Below, in pieces: positions 8,679-15,897 of a stretch of 64,000 nucleotides of DNA (its first letter is position 1; each line of letters starts with the position of its first letter). The translations under genes were made by a program, and so were the position numbers. The stretch covers positions 203,600 through 267,599 of the forward strand of contig NZ_LN898230.1 in NCBI RefSeq assembly GCF_001457835.1, read 5' to 3'. The notes beneath the pieces were generated by a model that worked only from the letters and a program-made list of their open reading frames with translations, searched no databases and was not told the origin of the DNA. The DNA comes from Fenollaria timonensis. Lineage in GTDB: Bacteria; Bacillota; Clostridia; Tissierellales; Peptoniphilaceae.

Positions 8679-8790
8679 TTTATCACCTTCTATGTATTAT
8701 ATATACCCAATAGATGTGTATTTTAAGAGGTTTTCAAGTAAAAAAGTAGGCGTATTTTTATAAAAATACGCCTACTTTGTCAACAGTCTG
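7210..8790 (-). mobile_element. IS1182-family element inserted at a terminator palindrome
   Basis: A 1581-bp element holds one transposase gene on the minus strand. The ends match: CAGAGTGAAGACAAA at the left, and CAGACTGTTGACAAA at the right read on the opposite strand. Both outer flanks are the same 30-bp palindrome (7180-7209 and 8791-8820). Inside each end is a strong hairpin (AAACCCAGGAA with TTCCTGGGTTT; AGTAGGCGTATTT with AAATACGCCTACT) that would isolate the transposase from outside transcription. From memory, members of this family favour palindromes and leave long, variable duplications. Confidence 0.85.
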
Positions 8791-8820
8791 TAGCCTAAGG
8801 AAATATATTTCCTTAGGCTT
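8791..8820 (+). terminator. Right copy of the duplicated terminator palindrome
   Basis: This is identical to 7180-7209 and is followed by a TTTTTT run, so it is the functional original terminator of the ABC exporter operon, now 1.6 kb away from it. Confidence 0.85.
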
Positions 8821-9005
8821 TTTTATCTTCGCTTTTGTGTTTTTATATTTAAGAAAACTATTTACTCAAAAACACTGCCTTTGTCCTGGGTATAATTTAT
8901 ATGAGTCATGTGTAGCTCCGTGTAGTTGTATTTTTGGTGCTAACTTTATTATACAATCTTCCTATTTTTATTACTATAATAAGATTAAAAACATTATAAA
9001 ATGTA
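8821..9005. other. AT-rich spacer before the RiPP locus
   Basis: I see no convincing gene here. Open frames lack ribosome sites and resemble no family. The spacer separates the terminator copy from the promoter at 9006. Confidence 0.5.
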
Positions 9006-9034
9006 TTGACACTTTTTATTTATAGTTATATAAT
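9006..9034 (+). promoter_or_regulatory. Strong promoter of the radical SAM operon
   Basis: A consensus TTGACA is followed after exactly 17 bases by a consensus TATAAT. The start codon of the maturase lies 39 bases further on. Confidence 0.85.
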
Positions 9035-9072
9035 GTAATCAAAGTTACTATTTATTGAATGGAGGGATTCCT

Positions 9073-10389
9073 ATGAAATGGACTATTTTTAAAATTGAAG
9101 ATTATAAATATAATTCTATATTACTTTTAAACACATTTAATGAGGCATTAATCGAACTTAGTGAAGAAGAAAAAGAAGATGTTGAAGAAAGTATTAAAAA
9201 TAACACATCAAATGAAAATTTAAAAGTTTTAGTTAATGAAGGTTTTTTAGTAGATGACAATTTAGATGAAAAAGAGATATTTATTGATAATTTAAAAACT
9301 GAGATTAATAACGATTATAATTTTATTTTACATATTTTACCGACTACCGCATGTAATTTTAAATGTTCATATTGTTATCAAGATGGGATTGAAAGGCAAC
9401 ACTTTTTATCAGTAAATGACATAAAGATAATAGGTGAAGAAATAAATTTATACTTAAAGAAATATGTAAACATACGCAATTTAAAATTAATCATTCACGG
9501 CGGAGAGCCTACTATGAATTGGAAAATTGTTCCATTTATGATGAATTATTTACAACATATATGTAATAATAACAATGTAAAATTAATGACGTCTATTGTC
9601 AGCAATGGCTACGAGTTAACTTCAGAGAAAATAGAGTTTTTAAAATTCTTTGATTGGTACAGGTTTCAGGTAACATTGGACGGCATAAAAGAAGTACATG
9701 ATTCAAGGCGAATGTTAAAAAATGGCGCTGGAACTTTTGATAGGATAATACAAAACATAGAGTATATTATGAAAAATGATATATTGGATAAAATTGATTT
9801 AAGAATTAATTATGATAAATCTAATTACGATCAAGTTCCTTTGTTTTTGAAATATTTATCAAATAAAGATTACAGAAAAAAATTAAATATTTCTTTAGGC
9901 TATATAACACAAACGGTTAATAGCAATGCTCACGAATACATGAAAAAAGAGCAATTCAATACAAAAGAACAGATTAATTGTCATTATGAATTGTATTCAA
10001 TTGCGACGTCGCTTGGTTTAAATGTAAGTGATAAATTTGTTTATGGTTCGCTTTGCACAAGCAAGTTGAAACATAGTTATATTATATCGCCTGATGGATT
10101 TTTGCACAAGTGCCTGAGCATGGTAGGCAGGGACAAAGGAATTGTTGATAATTGGAGAAATAATAAAAATTGTTTTAATAATTATAGTATGCTTAAATAT
10201 AAATTATATGATAAATGTTTTGAAAAAAATTGTCCACTTATACCTTATTGTCATACAGATTGTAGATTTGATAGTTTAATTAAATATAATGACGTTTATA
10301 AGGTTTTTTGTAGAAAAGATGAACTTTTGGAATTGAACAAAAGACTCATGAGGAAAAAATATGAAAACGAGTGTAGAAAATCAAAATAA
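9073..10389 (+). CDS. Radical SAM-SPASM peptide maturase
   Basis: The product has 438 residues. ATG at 9073 is chosen because GGAGGG lies 6 bases upstream; the TTG at 9055 would place that site inside the gene. Residues 1-85 form an N-terminal extension of the kind that recognises peptide leaders. The radical SAM cluster is C94-x3-C98-x2-C101 (TTACNFKCSYCYQDG), followed by the HGGEPT motif near residues 142-147. The C-terminal SPASM region has cysteines at about 328, 347, 382, 387, 393, 397 and 413 for auxiliary iron-sulfur clusters. SPASM maturases install thioether, C-C or epimer modifications on ribosomal peptides. The ABC exporter overlaps its end, and a 30-residue peptide follows. Confidence 0.92.
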   Translation: MKWTIFKIEDYKYNSILLLNTFNEALIELSEEEKEDVEESIKNNTSNENLKVLVNEGFLVDDNLDEKEIFIDNLKTEINNDYNFILHILPTTACNFKCSYCYQDGIERQHFLSVNDIKIIGEEINLYLKKYVNIRNLKLIIHGGEPTMNWKIVPFMMNYLQHICNNNNVKLMTSIVSNGYELTSEKIEFLKFFDWYRFQVTLDGIKEVHDSRRMLKNGAGTFDRIIQNIEYIMKNDILDKIDLRINYDKSNYDQVPLFLKYLSNKDYRKKLNISLGYITQTVNSNAHEYMKKEQFNTKEQINCHYELYSIATSLGLNVSDKFVYGSLCTSKLKHSYIISPDGFLHKCLSMVGRDKGIVDNWRNNKNCFNNYSMLKYKLYDKCFEKNCPLIPYCHTDCRFDSLIKYNDVYKVFCRKDELLELNKRLMRKKYENECRKSK

Positions 10390-11956
10390 ACTTATTAAAT
10401 ATTTATATTACATATTTCAAAGCATAAATATGCTCATATCACTAGTGCTGCCAATATTTATAAAAAGGATAGTCGATGCAGTGAGCGATAAAAATTATGC
10501 TTTATTCAAACTTAATGCAATAATATTTGCAATTCTGATATTAGCTTTCATTTGCACACTAGCACTTTCGTATTACTTTATGATTTATTATGAAGAGAAG
10601 GAATTAAGATGGCTTAGGAGTAAATTTTATAAGTACCTTGGCTTTGAAAGTTTAAACAATTTAAAGAACAAATCTTTAGGATCTATTATACAGCTTTTCA
10701 ATTCAGACCTTGAAGGCATCAGAAGCTTTATACTTGAAATACCATACAAGAGAATAGTTAAAGCGATATATTTAGTTTTAATTATAATACTTATGCTTAG
10801 AGAAAATATTTATCTGAGCGCATCTATACTTATAATACTACCAATATTTTACTTCATACAAAACAAGATGAGCGAGAAAGAAGCTGTAGTTAACAAGGGT
10901 ATAGAAGAAGCAAATGAAAAGCTTAATAGTAATATCGAAGAGTTTTATAATTATAATTACACGATAAAAGCCTTTAATTCAAGTGAAGATACAATTATAA
11001 AAAATGAAGCGGGTTTGGATAAATATCTCGAAAAAGTTTTTGAAAGACTAAAGATTGATATAGTTTATGACTATTTTATGTCAAATGGCCTTTTAAATAT
11101 ACTTGACCTAATCATATACATCTTCGGTGGCTTTTTAGTTTTTAAAGGCTCAGTCAGCATAGGAACTTTGATCTTATTTAGTCAATACGTATCAAAGCTA
11201 TGGAATCCAATTGAGTTTTACATGTCATATCCAAGAGAGAAGTCCTTATATGAAATGCACAAAGGAAGGTTAGAGAGCATTCTTAACTTTGAGAGTAAAT
11301 TTATAGACGAGGATGCAAAAGATTTTGAAAGCCTAGAGCTAAAAGATTTATCCATCGAATACAATGAACTTATTTTAGATAAGATTAATTTAGAGATAAA
11401 AAAGGGTGAGAAGATACTGATAAAGGGAAGCAATGGTTCAGGTAAGACAAGCCTTCTAAGAACTATATCAGGCCTTGAGACTGATTATAGTGGAGAAATA
11501 CTTTTAAATGGCAGCGAGGTAAATAAAGAATCAAATCTATTAAACAAGATGATAAGACTAGTACCAGACAAGGCAGATATATTCTACGGAACTATAGAAG
11601 AAAATATCAATATGTTTTCAAATAAAAGTATTGATAAAGATACAAAAATAATTAAAGCCTTAGGGAAAAATAATCTTAGCTTAGATACAGTTCTTGCATC
11701 AAGCATGAACAATCTATCTGGTGGAGAGAAGAAACTTATTGAGCTTGAAAGAGCATTTCAAAGCACAGGAGAAGTATTTATCTTTGATGAGCCGCTTAAT
11801 TATATAGATAAAAATAATTCAGACTTAGTTATAGATTGCATCAAAGATTTTACAAAAGATAAAACAGTAATTTTAGTATCACACAATGAGAGCATAGAAA
11901 AAATTGCTGATAAAGTCTATGAGATAAAGAACAAAAAATTGATTAGAATTAAATAG
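10361..11956 (+). CDS. ABC exporter of the RiPP locus
   Basis: The product has 531 residues. Its ATG lies 29 bases inside the maturase gene behind GAGGA, so translation is coupled. The N-terminal membrane domain has hydrophobic stretches near residues 20-75, 130-165 and 245-280. The ATPase shows Walker A (GSNGSGKTS), signature (LSGGEKKLIELERAF), Walker B (VFIFDEPLNYID) and H-loop (LVSHNES). It has no peptidase C39 domain, so any leader removal needs another protease. The Walker A codons (GGT TCA GGT AAG ACA) are the kind of site at which the two ATPase fragments in this window begin. Confidence 0.9.
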   Translation: MKTSVENQNKLIKYLYYIFQSINMLISLVLPIFIKRIVDAVSDKNYALFKLNAIIFAILILAFICTLALSYYFMIYYEEKELRWLRSKFYKYLGFESLNNLKNKSLGSIIQLFNSDLEGIRSFILEIPYKRIVKAIYLVLIIILMLRENIYLSASILIILPIFYFIQNKMSEKEAVVNKGIEEANEKLNSNIEEFYNYNYTIKAFNSSEDTIIKNEAGLDKYLEKVFERLKIDIVYDYFMSNGLLNILDLIIYIFGGFLVFKGSVSIGTLILFSQYVSKLWNPIEFYMSYPREKSLYEMHKGRLESILNFESKFIDEDAKDFESLELKDLSIEYNELILDKINLEIKKGEKILIKGSNGSGKTSLLRTISGLETDYSGEILLNGSEVNKESNLLNKMIRLVPDKADIFYGTIEENINMFSNKSIDKDTKIIKALGKNNLSLDTVLASSMNNLSGGEKKLIELERAFQSTGEVFIFDEPLNYIDKNNSDLVIDCIKDFTKDKTVILVSHNESIEKIADKVYEIKNKKLIRIK

Positions 11957-11978
11957 ATTAGTTAAGGAGGTGAATGCA

Positions 11979-12071
11979 ATGAAAGTTATTAGACACGGAA
12001 ACAAGAATGTAAGTATAATTATGAAAGGAGGTTCTACGAGCAAAGATTCTTGTTGTGGCGGCAGAGGTTAA
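11979..12071 (+). CDS. 30-residue candidate RiPP precursor ending SCCGGRG
   Basis: An ATG 8 bases after AAGGAGG opens a 30-codon frame. The peptide starts MKVIRHGNKNVSIIM, continues KGGSTSKD and ends SCCGGRG, with cysteines at 25 and 26. It lies 22 bases after the exporter and is followed by a large hairpin, so it completes a maturase-exporter-peptide operon. The charged N-terminal part would be the leader, and the short Gly/Ser/Cys tail the core. Neither the mature product nor the modification can be read from sequence. An in-frame GTG at 11970 overlaps the ribosome site and is unlikely to be the start. I do not recognise the peptide family. Confidence 0.72.
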   Translation: MKVIRHGNKNVSIIMKGGSTSKDSCCGGRG

Positions 12072-12086
12072 ATAATTTAATAAAAT

Positions 12087-12137
12087 ATACTATATAATGT
12101 ATTAAATTAAAAAATTTAATGCATTATATAGTATTTT
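12087..12137 (+). terminator. Long hairpin after the RiPP peptide
   Basis: A 22-bp stem (ATACTATATAATGTATTAAATT at 12087-12108 with its complement at 12113-12134, one G-U pair) has a 4-base loop and is followed by TTTA. It closes the RiPP operon. The stem is almost all A-T, so it may also act as an mRNA-stabilising element. Confidence 0.65.
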
Positions 12138-12277
12138 AGATTAGGCAAATAGTGCATGTCCCTTTAATAAATAAAATTTTAAAGAAGACACATTTTAAAA
12201 ATTCTGTACCATATTATAAGACTTTATGTCAGACATTTGAAAGACTTATTATTAAAAGTCTCAGGCTGATGACAAAG

Positions 12278-12308
12278 CAGGCATATTTTAAAAAATATGC
12301 CTGTTTTT
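12278..12308 (+). terminator. Rho-independent terminator
   Basis: CAGGCATATTTT pairs with AAAATATGCCTG and is followed by TTTTTG. There is no gene between it and the previous hairpin; the 12138-12277 stretch holds nothing I can support, so the gene it once served may be lost. Confidence 0.75.
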
Positions 12309-12377
12309 GTATTAGAAAACCCCCAGTTAGTGATATGTACCCTCTTTACTGGACAAACCAGTAAGGAGGGTATTTTT

Positions 12378-12927
12378 ATGCGATATAGTTATGAATTCAA
12401 AAAAGAATGCGTAGAACTATACAAACAAGGAAAGTGGATGGAACCACCAGAAGGAGTTACACAAGAAGCTTTCAGGAAAAAAATTAGGTATTGGGTCAGA
12501 CTTGTAGACTTTCATGGAGAAGAGATACTAAAACACAAAGAGCAGGATAAAAAGTGGACTGCAGAAGAAAAATTTAAATGGATATCAAAAGTATTAGTAG
12601 GAAATTCATATAAGTCTGTAGCTATAGAGGCTGGCATTTCAAGTGGTCAACTTTACAATTGGGTTAATAAATATAAAAAATTTTGGGTATAATTCTCTTG
12701 AAATTAAGAAGAGAGGAAGACCATCTAAAATGAATGATAAGGATGAAAACACTAATATAGAGCCAAAGCCACTTAACGAATCCGAACGAGAAGAACTTAT
12801 TCGTTTAAGAGAAGAAGTCAGATATTTAAAAACAGAGCGAGCAGTCGAAAAAAAATTAGACGCCTTGAGAAGGGAAAAATATGCTGCATATCTCAAGGCG
12901 AAAAAGCAGCAGTCATCAGAGAATTAA
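12378..12927 (+). pseudogene. IS3 OrfA (helix-turn-helix protein), frameshifted
   Basis: From ATG 12378 (behind AAGGAGGG) the frame encodes an IS150-type OrfA: MRYSYEFKKECVELYKQGKW, then the second HTH (SYKSVAIEAGISSGQLYNWV). It stops early at 12692 after NKYKKFWV. The expected continuation (FGYNSLEIKKRGRPSKMND, with a Leu-rich coiled coil EELIRLREEVRYLKTERAV) is in another frame and runs to 12927. The frames meet at a run of six A followed by four T near 12674-12683. One A fewer would restore a normal OrfA of about 182 residues. This is a one-base insertion unless the run is slippery. Confidence 0.82.
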
Positions 12928-12965
12928 GAAATGAAGGCCACATACTAAAAGACCTTTTAAGTGCT

Positions 12966-13766
12966 ATGAACCTACCTAAATCAACATACTACTACGAATT
13001 AAGTAAAGTTGACCAAGTTGATCTAAGAAACAAAGAAATCAAAGAAAAGATACAAGAAATATTTACCTCAAACAAAGGTAGATACGGAGTAAGAAGAGTG
13101 CATCAAGCACTTTTAAGTAAAGGATATATAGTTAACCACAAAAGAGTTCAAAGACTTATGCACAATATGCAGCTTCTAGGTAAGAGACCAAAAGAAAAGT
13201 ATCATTCATATATGGGTAAAGTTGGTAAAGTAGCTGATAACATCATAAACAGAGACTTCACATCAACAAAGCCATGTGCTAAGTGGACTACAGATGTATC
13301 TCAATTTAACTTCTCGTGGGGTAAATGCTACCTATCGCCAATATTAGATATGTACACAAACGAAATCATCTCATACGACTTATCTTTACACCCAAACCTA
13401 GAGCAAGTATCAAGAATGCTTAATAGAGCATTTGAAAAGTTTCCATGCGTAGAAGGCTTAATCATGCACTCAGACCAAGGCTGGCAATATCAAAACAGCT
13501 ACTACATCAAAGAATTAGAAAAACATAAAATAACTCAGTCAATGTCAAGAAAAGGAAACTGCTACGATAACTGCATAATGGAAACATTCTTTGGAAGACT
13601 AAAAACAGAGATGTATTATGGATGTGAAAGAGAGTTTAAAACATTTGAAGAGTTTTCAAAAGCAATTGATGAATATATATACTACTATAATAACGAAAGG
13701 ATTCAGAAGAAAACAAAATGGATGCCACCTACTTTGTATAGGTTAGCATCCATGAATGTAAACTAA
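12966..13766 (+). CDS. IS3-family transposase OrfB (DDE catalytic subunit)
   Basis: The product has 266 residues from ATG 12966. The same frame extends upstream (KAAVIRELRNEGHILKDLL), so in the active element it would be made as an OrfAB fusion by frameshifting near 12900. It carries the HTH_21 region (GRYGVRRVHQALLSKGY) and the rve DDE core: WTTDVSQF (Asp), MHSDQGWQYQ (Asp) and RKGNCYDNCIMETFFGRLK (Glu). The catalytic residues are intact. Without a functional OrfA the copy is probably unable to move by itself. Confidence 0.9.
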   Translation: MNLPKSTYYYELSKVDQVDLRNKEIKEKIQEIFTSNKGRYGVRRVHQALLSKGYIVNHKRVQRLMHNMQLLGKRPKEKYHSYMGKVGKVADNIINRDFTSTKPCAKWTTDVSQFNFSWGKCYLSPILDMYTNEIISYDLSLHPNLEQVSRMLNRAFEKFPCVEGLIMHSDQGWQYQNSYYIKELEKHKITQSMSRKGNCYDNCIMETFFGRLKTEMYYGCEREFKTFEEFSKAIDEYIYYYNNERIQKKTKWMPPTLYRLASMNVN

Positions 13767-13876
13767 ATATTAATGTGTCCAGTTTTCTGGGTACACATCA
13801 GTTAGACTGGGGGTTCAGTTTAGCTTTAGCGGTGATAAACAAACAAAAAACCTCCCTGTTTGATATAATATAATTG

Positions 13877-14490
13877 TAATCTGTCAATTGCAATATAAAA
13901 ATCAAAAAAGGGAGGAATTAAAAATGTCATTGAATGACACACATAGTTTATCACATACAAAATGGAATTGCAAATATTACATAGTGTTTGCTCCTAAATA
14001 TAGAAGGAAAGAATTTTATGGCGGAAAAAGACTTGAAATAGGACAAATTTTAAGAGAATTGTGTAGTTGGAAAGAAGTAAACATAATAGAGGCAGAAGTT
14101 TGCCCGGATCATGTACACATGTTGGTAGAAATACCACCAAAATTAGCTATATCAAGTTTCATGGGATTTTTGAAAGGAAAAAGCAGTATAATGATTTATG
14201 AAAAATGGGGCAATTTAAAATATAAATACAGAGGACGTCAATTTTGGTGTCGAGGCTATTATGTAGATACAGCAGGAAAAAATACAAAAATCATACAAGA
14301 ATATATACAAAATCAATTGAAACAAGACCAGCTTAGTGAACAGCTGACATTTGATACAATAGACCCTTTTAAAGGGTAGCTAGTATAATTTGCAAGTGAC
14401 AGATTAACCAACGTCCTTGAGGCGCGGCTAGTAATACAGGCCCTTTGGGCCGCATGAGAAAAACCCCCGGCTAGGCCGGAGGATATTTAT
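13877..14490 (+). mobile_element. IS200/IS605-type element (approximate ends)
   Basis: A single Y1 transposase gene is bracketed by an inverted 17-base pair, TAATCTGTCAATTGCAA (13877-13893) and its near complement at 14390-14406. The right flank contains GC-rich hairpins (GGCCCTTTGGGCC, and CCCCCGGC with GGCCGGAGG near 14464-14482), the subterminal structures that such transposases recognise. These elements make no target duplication, so exact ends cannot be fixed; the left end may reach back to about 13830. Confidence 0.7.
13924..14379 (+). CDS. tnpA: IS200/IS605 Y1 transposase TnpA
   Basis: The product has 151 residues. ATG at 13924 follows GGGAGGAATTAAAA; the frame is open 12 codons further upstream without a site. 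It has the HUH motif (CPDHVHMLVEIPP) and the catalytic tyrosine region (FWCRGYYVDTAGKN). It cuts single-stranded DNA at hairpin ends during replication. Length and motifs are full, and there is no tnpB partner. Confidence 0.92.
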   Translation: MSLNDTHSLSHTKWNCKYYIVFAPKYRRKEFYGGKRLEIGQILRELCSWKEVNIIEAEVCPDHVHMLVEIPPKLAISSFMGFLKGKSSIMIYEKWGNLKYKYRGRQFWCRGYYVDTAGKNTKIIQEYIQNQLKQDQLSEQLTFDTIDPFKG

Positions 14491-14496
14491 TATTAT

Positions 14497-14526
14497 CAAT
14501 TACTTGACATTTTAGGGCAAAACAAC
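14497..14526. other. Second Walker A junction, match to 4689-4718
   Basis: CTTGACATTTTAGGG passes into GGC AAA ACA ACT of a truncated ATPase. As at 4689-4718, the codon before the glycine is TAG. The two junctions share CAATT, one variable base, then CTTGACATT, one variable base, then TAGGG. The IS200-type right end lies within a few tens of bases upstream. I infer a second scar of the same recombination process. Confidence 0.6.
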
Positions 14527-14923
14527 TATAGTCGAGGCAATACTTAATTATAATAAGAGATACAAAGGCAAGATATATATTAACGGTGAAGAACTAAAAG
14601 ACCTTTCATACTCAGACATAGTTTATATACCAGCAGATTACTTGATATCAAAGTTTGGAGTGCTTGAGGACAAAGCTAAGATGTCGTCAGGACAAAGAAA
14701 GAAGGCTCAATTTGATCTATCACTGCTAACAGATAAGAGCGTGTATATAATCGACGAGCCAACAAATTTCTTAGACCTTGAGAATAAAGAAGCAATTGCA
14801 AGGCTTATATCTGATCTACATGATAAAGGAAAGATAATTATAATGATTACACATGATAAAGACATTATGAATAAATTAAATAATGTAGAGACTATATATT
14901 TAGAAAGAAAAGTTGTAGCTTAA
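14516..14923 (+). pseudogene. ABC ATPase, C-terminal half only (fragment B)
   Basis: The frame starts at the Walker A codons GKTTIVEAIL and ends at 14923, about 135 residues. It has a signature-like MSSGQRKKAQFDL, Walker B (VYIIDEPTNFLD) and H-loop (IIMITHD). It is shorter than fragment A and quite different in sequence, yet its 3' end (GCTTAATAAATTRATTATAG) and terminator are nearly the same. No matching membrane-domain half exists elsewhere in the window. Start codons such as TTG at 14642 have no clear ribosome site. It is either half of a split gene or a silent cassette. Confidence 0.82.
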
Positions 14924-14933
14924 TAAATTAATT

Positions 14934-14965
14934 ATAGGTGGAGAGAAATCTTCACCTATTTTTAT
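14934..14965 (+). terminator. Terminator of ATPase fragment B
   Basis: ATAGGTG and CACCTAT form the stem, followed by TTTTT. It is near-identical, with its flank, to the terminator at 5239-5268. Confidence 0.85.
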
Positions 14966-15000
14966 ATCTTAATGGGTACATATATAAAAGAGGTGATTAT

Positions 15001-15897
15001 ATGCTAAAGAGATTTTTTGATCTTAGTGGTGACGAGATCATTAATTTAAATAAAGATGAATTGAAACAGTCGATTAAGTCTTGTGAAGCAAGGATTGTTT
15101 TGTCGGAGAATGTTGTGGTTCAAGAGCCTGCAACTTATGGTGTGACATCGTCTGAGCTTGCTAAGGCTTTTGGCGCTGACTTAATTCTGCTTAACTTTTT
15201 TGATGTGAATGAAAAGAAAATCAAGGGCCTTGATTATAGTGGTGACGACATTATTAAAAAGCTAAAAAATCTTGTCAAGAGACCTATCGGTTTAAATCTG
15301 GAACCAGTTCAAGACAAGAATATGTTTAGTGAAAAGAAAGTGATTAGCGAGGGAAGAAAGGCGAGCGAAGAAAATATTAAAAAGCTTGACGAGATGGGCT
15401 TCGACTTCGTTATGTTTACTGGAAACCCTGGTACTGGCGTTGACAACGAAGGCATTAACGAGTCGATAAAGCTTGCGAAAAAATATTTCCACGGACTTAT
15501 CTTTGCTGGCAAGATGCATTCATCGGGCGTTGACGAAAAAATAATAGATAAAGATGTATATGAAGGTTTCCTAGTTTCTGGTGCAGATGTTCTTTCTGTC
15601 CCAGCTGTTGGCACATGTCCAGGTGTTTTCGATGAAGATGTAAAAGCTATCGTAGAGCTTGCTCACAAAAACGGTGCTCTTGTGATGACTACCATCGGCA
15701 CTTCGCAAGAAAGTTCGCCCAAGGAAGTCATTAGGGACATAGCGCTTAGAAATAAAATTTTAGGCGCTGACATTCAGCATATAGGCGACTCTGGTTATGG
15801 TGGCCTTGCCATTTGCGAGAATATTTTTGAACTTTCAAGAACTTTAAGAGGAGATAGACACACATTTAAGCTTATGGCTGCGTCTATAAATAGATAA
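15001..15897 (+). CDS. DUF7916-family TIM-barrel-like protein
   Basis: The product has 298 residues from ATG 15001, behind GAGGTGATT. It begins LKRFFDLSGDEIINLNKDEL and contains EPATYGVTSSELAKAFGADL, FVMFTGNPGTGVDN and ADIQHIGDSGYGGLA, which I recall as a conserved family often labelled haloacid-dehalogenase-like or PEP-phosphonomutase-like, now DUF7916. The barrel-like strand pattern suggests an enzyme, with reaction unknown. Its stop overlaps the start of the M20 peptidase gene (TAATG), so the two act in one operon, plausibly on the same amide or peptide substrate. Confidence 0.75.
   Translation: MLKRFFDLSGDEIINLNKDELKQSIKSCEARIVLSENVVVQEPATYGVTSSELAKAFGADLILLNFFDVNEKKIKGLDYSGDDIIKKLKNLVKRPIGLNLEPVQDKNMFSEKKVISEGRKASEENIKKLDEMGFDFVMFTGNPGTGVDNEGINESIKLAKKYFHGLIFAGKMHSSGVDEKIIDKDVYEGFLVSGADVLSVPAVGTCPGVFDEDVKAIVELAHKNGALVMTTIGTSQESSPKEVIRDIALRNKILGADIQHIGDSGYGGLAICENIFELSRTLRGDRHTFKLMAASINR

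Larger units (their letters stand above)
12331..13800 (+). mobile_element. IS3-family (IS150-type) element inserted in a terminator loop
   Basis: A 1470-bp element has inverted ends: TGATATGTACCC with ACTGGACA at the left, and TGATGTGTACCC with ACTGGACA at the right on the opposite strand. GTTAG is duplicated at 12326-12330 and 13801-13805. The outer flanks are the two arms of a former hairpin: AACCCCCAGT (12318-12327) and ACTGGGGGTT (13806-13815). The IS therefore sits in the loop of a terminator. It carries two transposase genes, the first frameshifted. Confidence 0.85.

Noticed and set aside
8777-9025. 82-codon frame before the maturase
   Set aside because: It overlaps the IS end, the terminator palindrome and the promoter, and shows no protein-like conservation I can recognise.
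12152-12364. 70-codon frame between the RiPP peptide and IS3
   Set aside because: It runs through two hairpins and the IS3 end and has no ribosome site or recognisable family.
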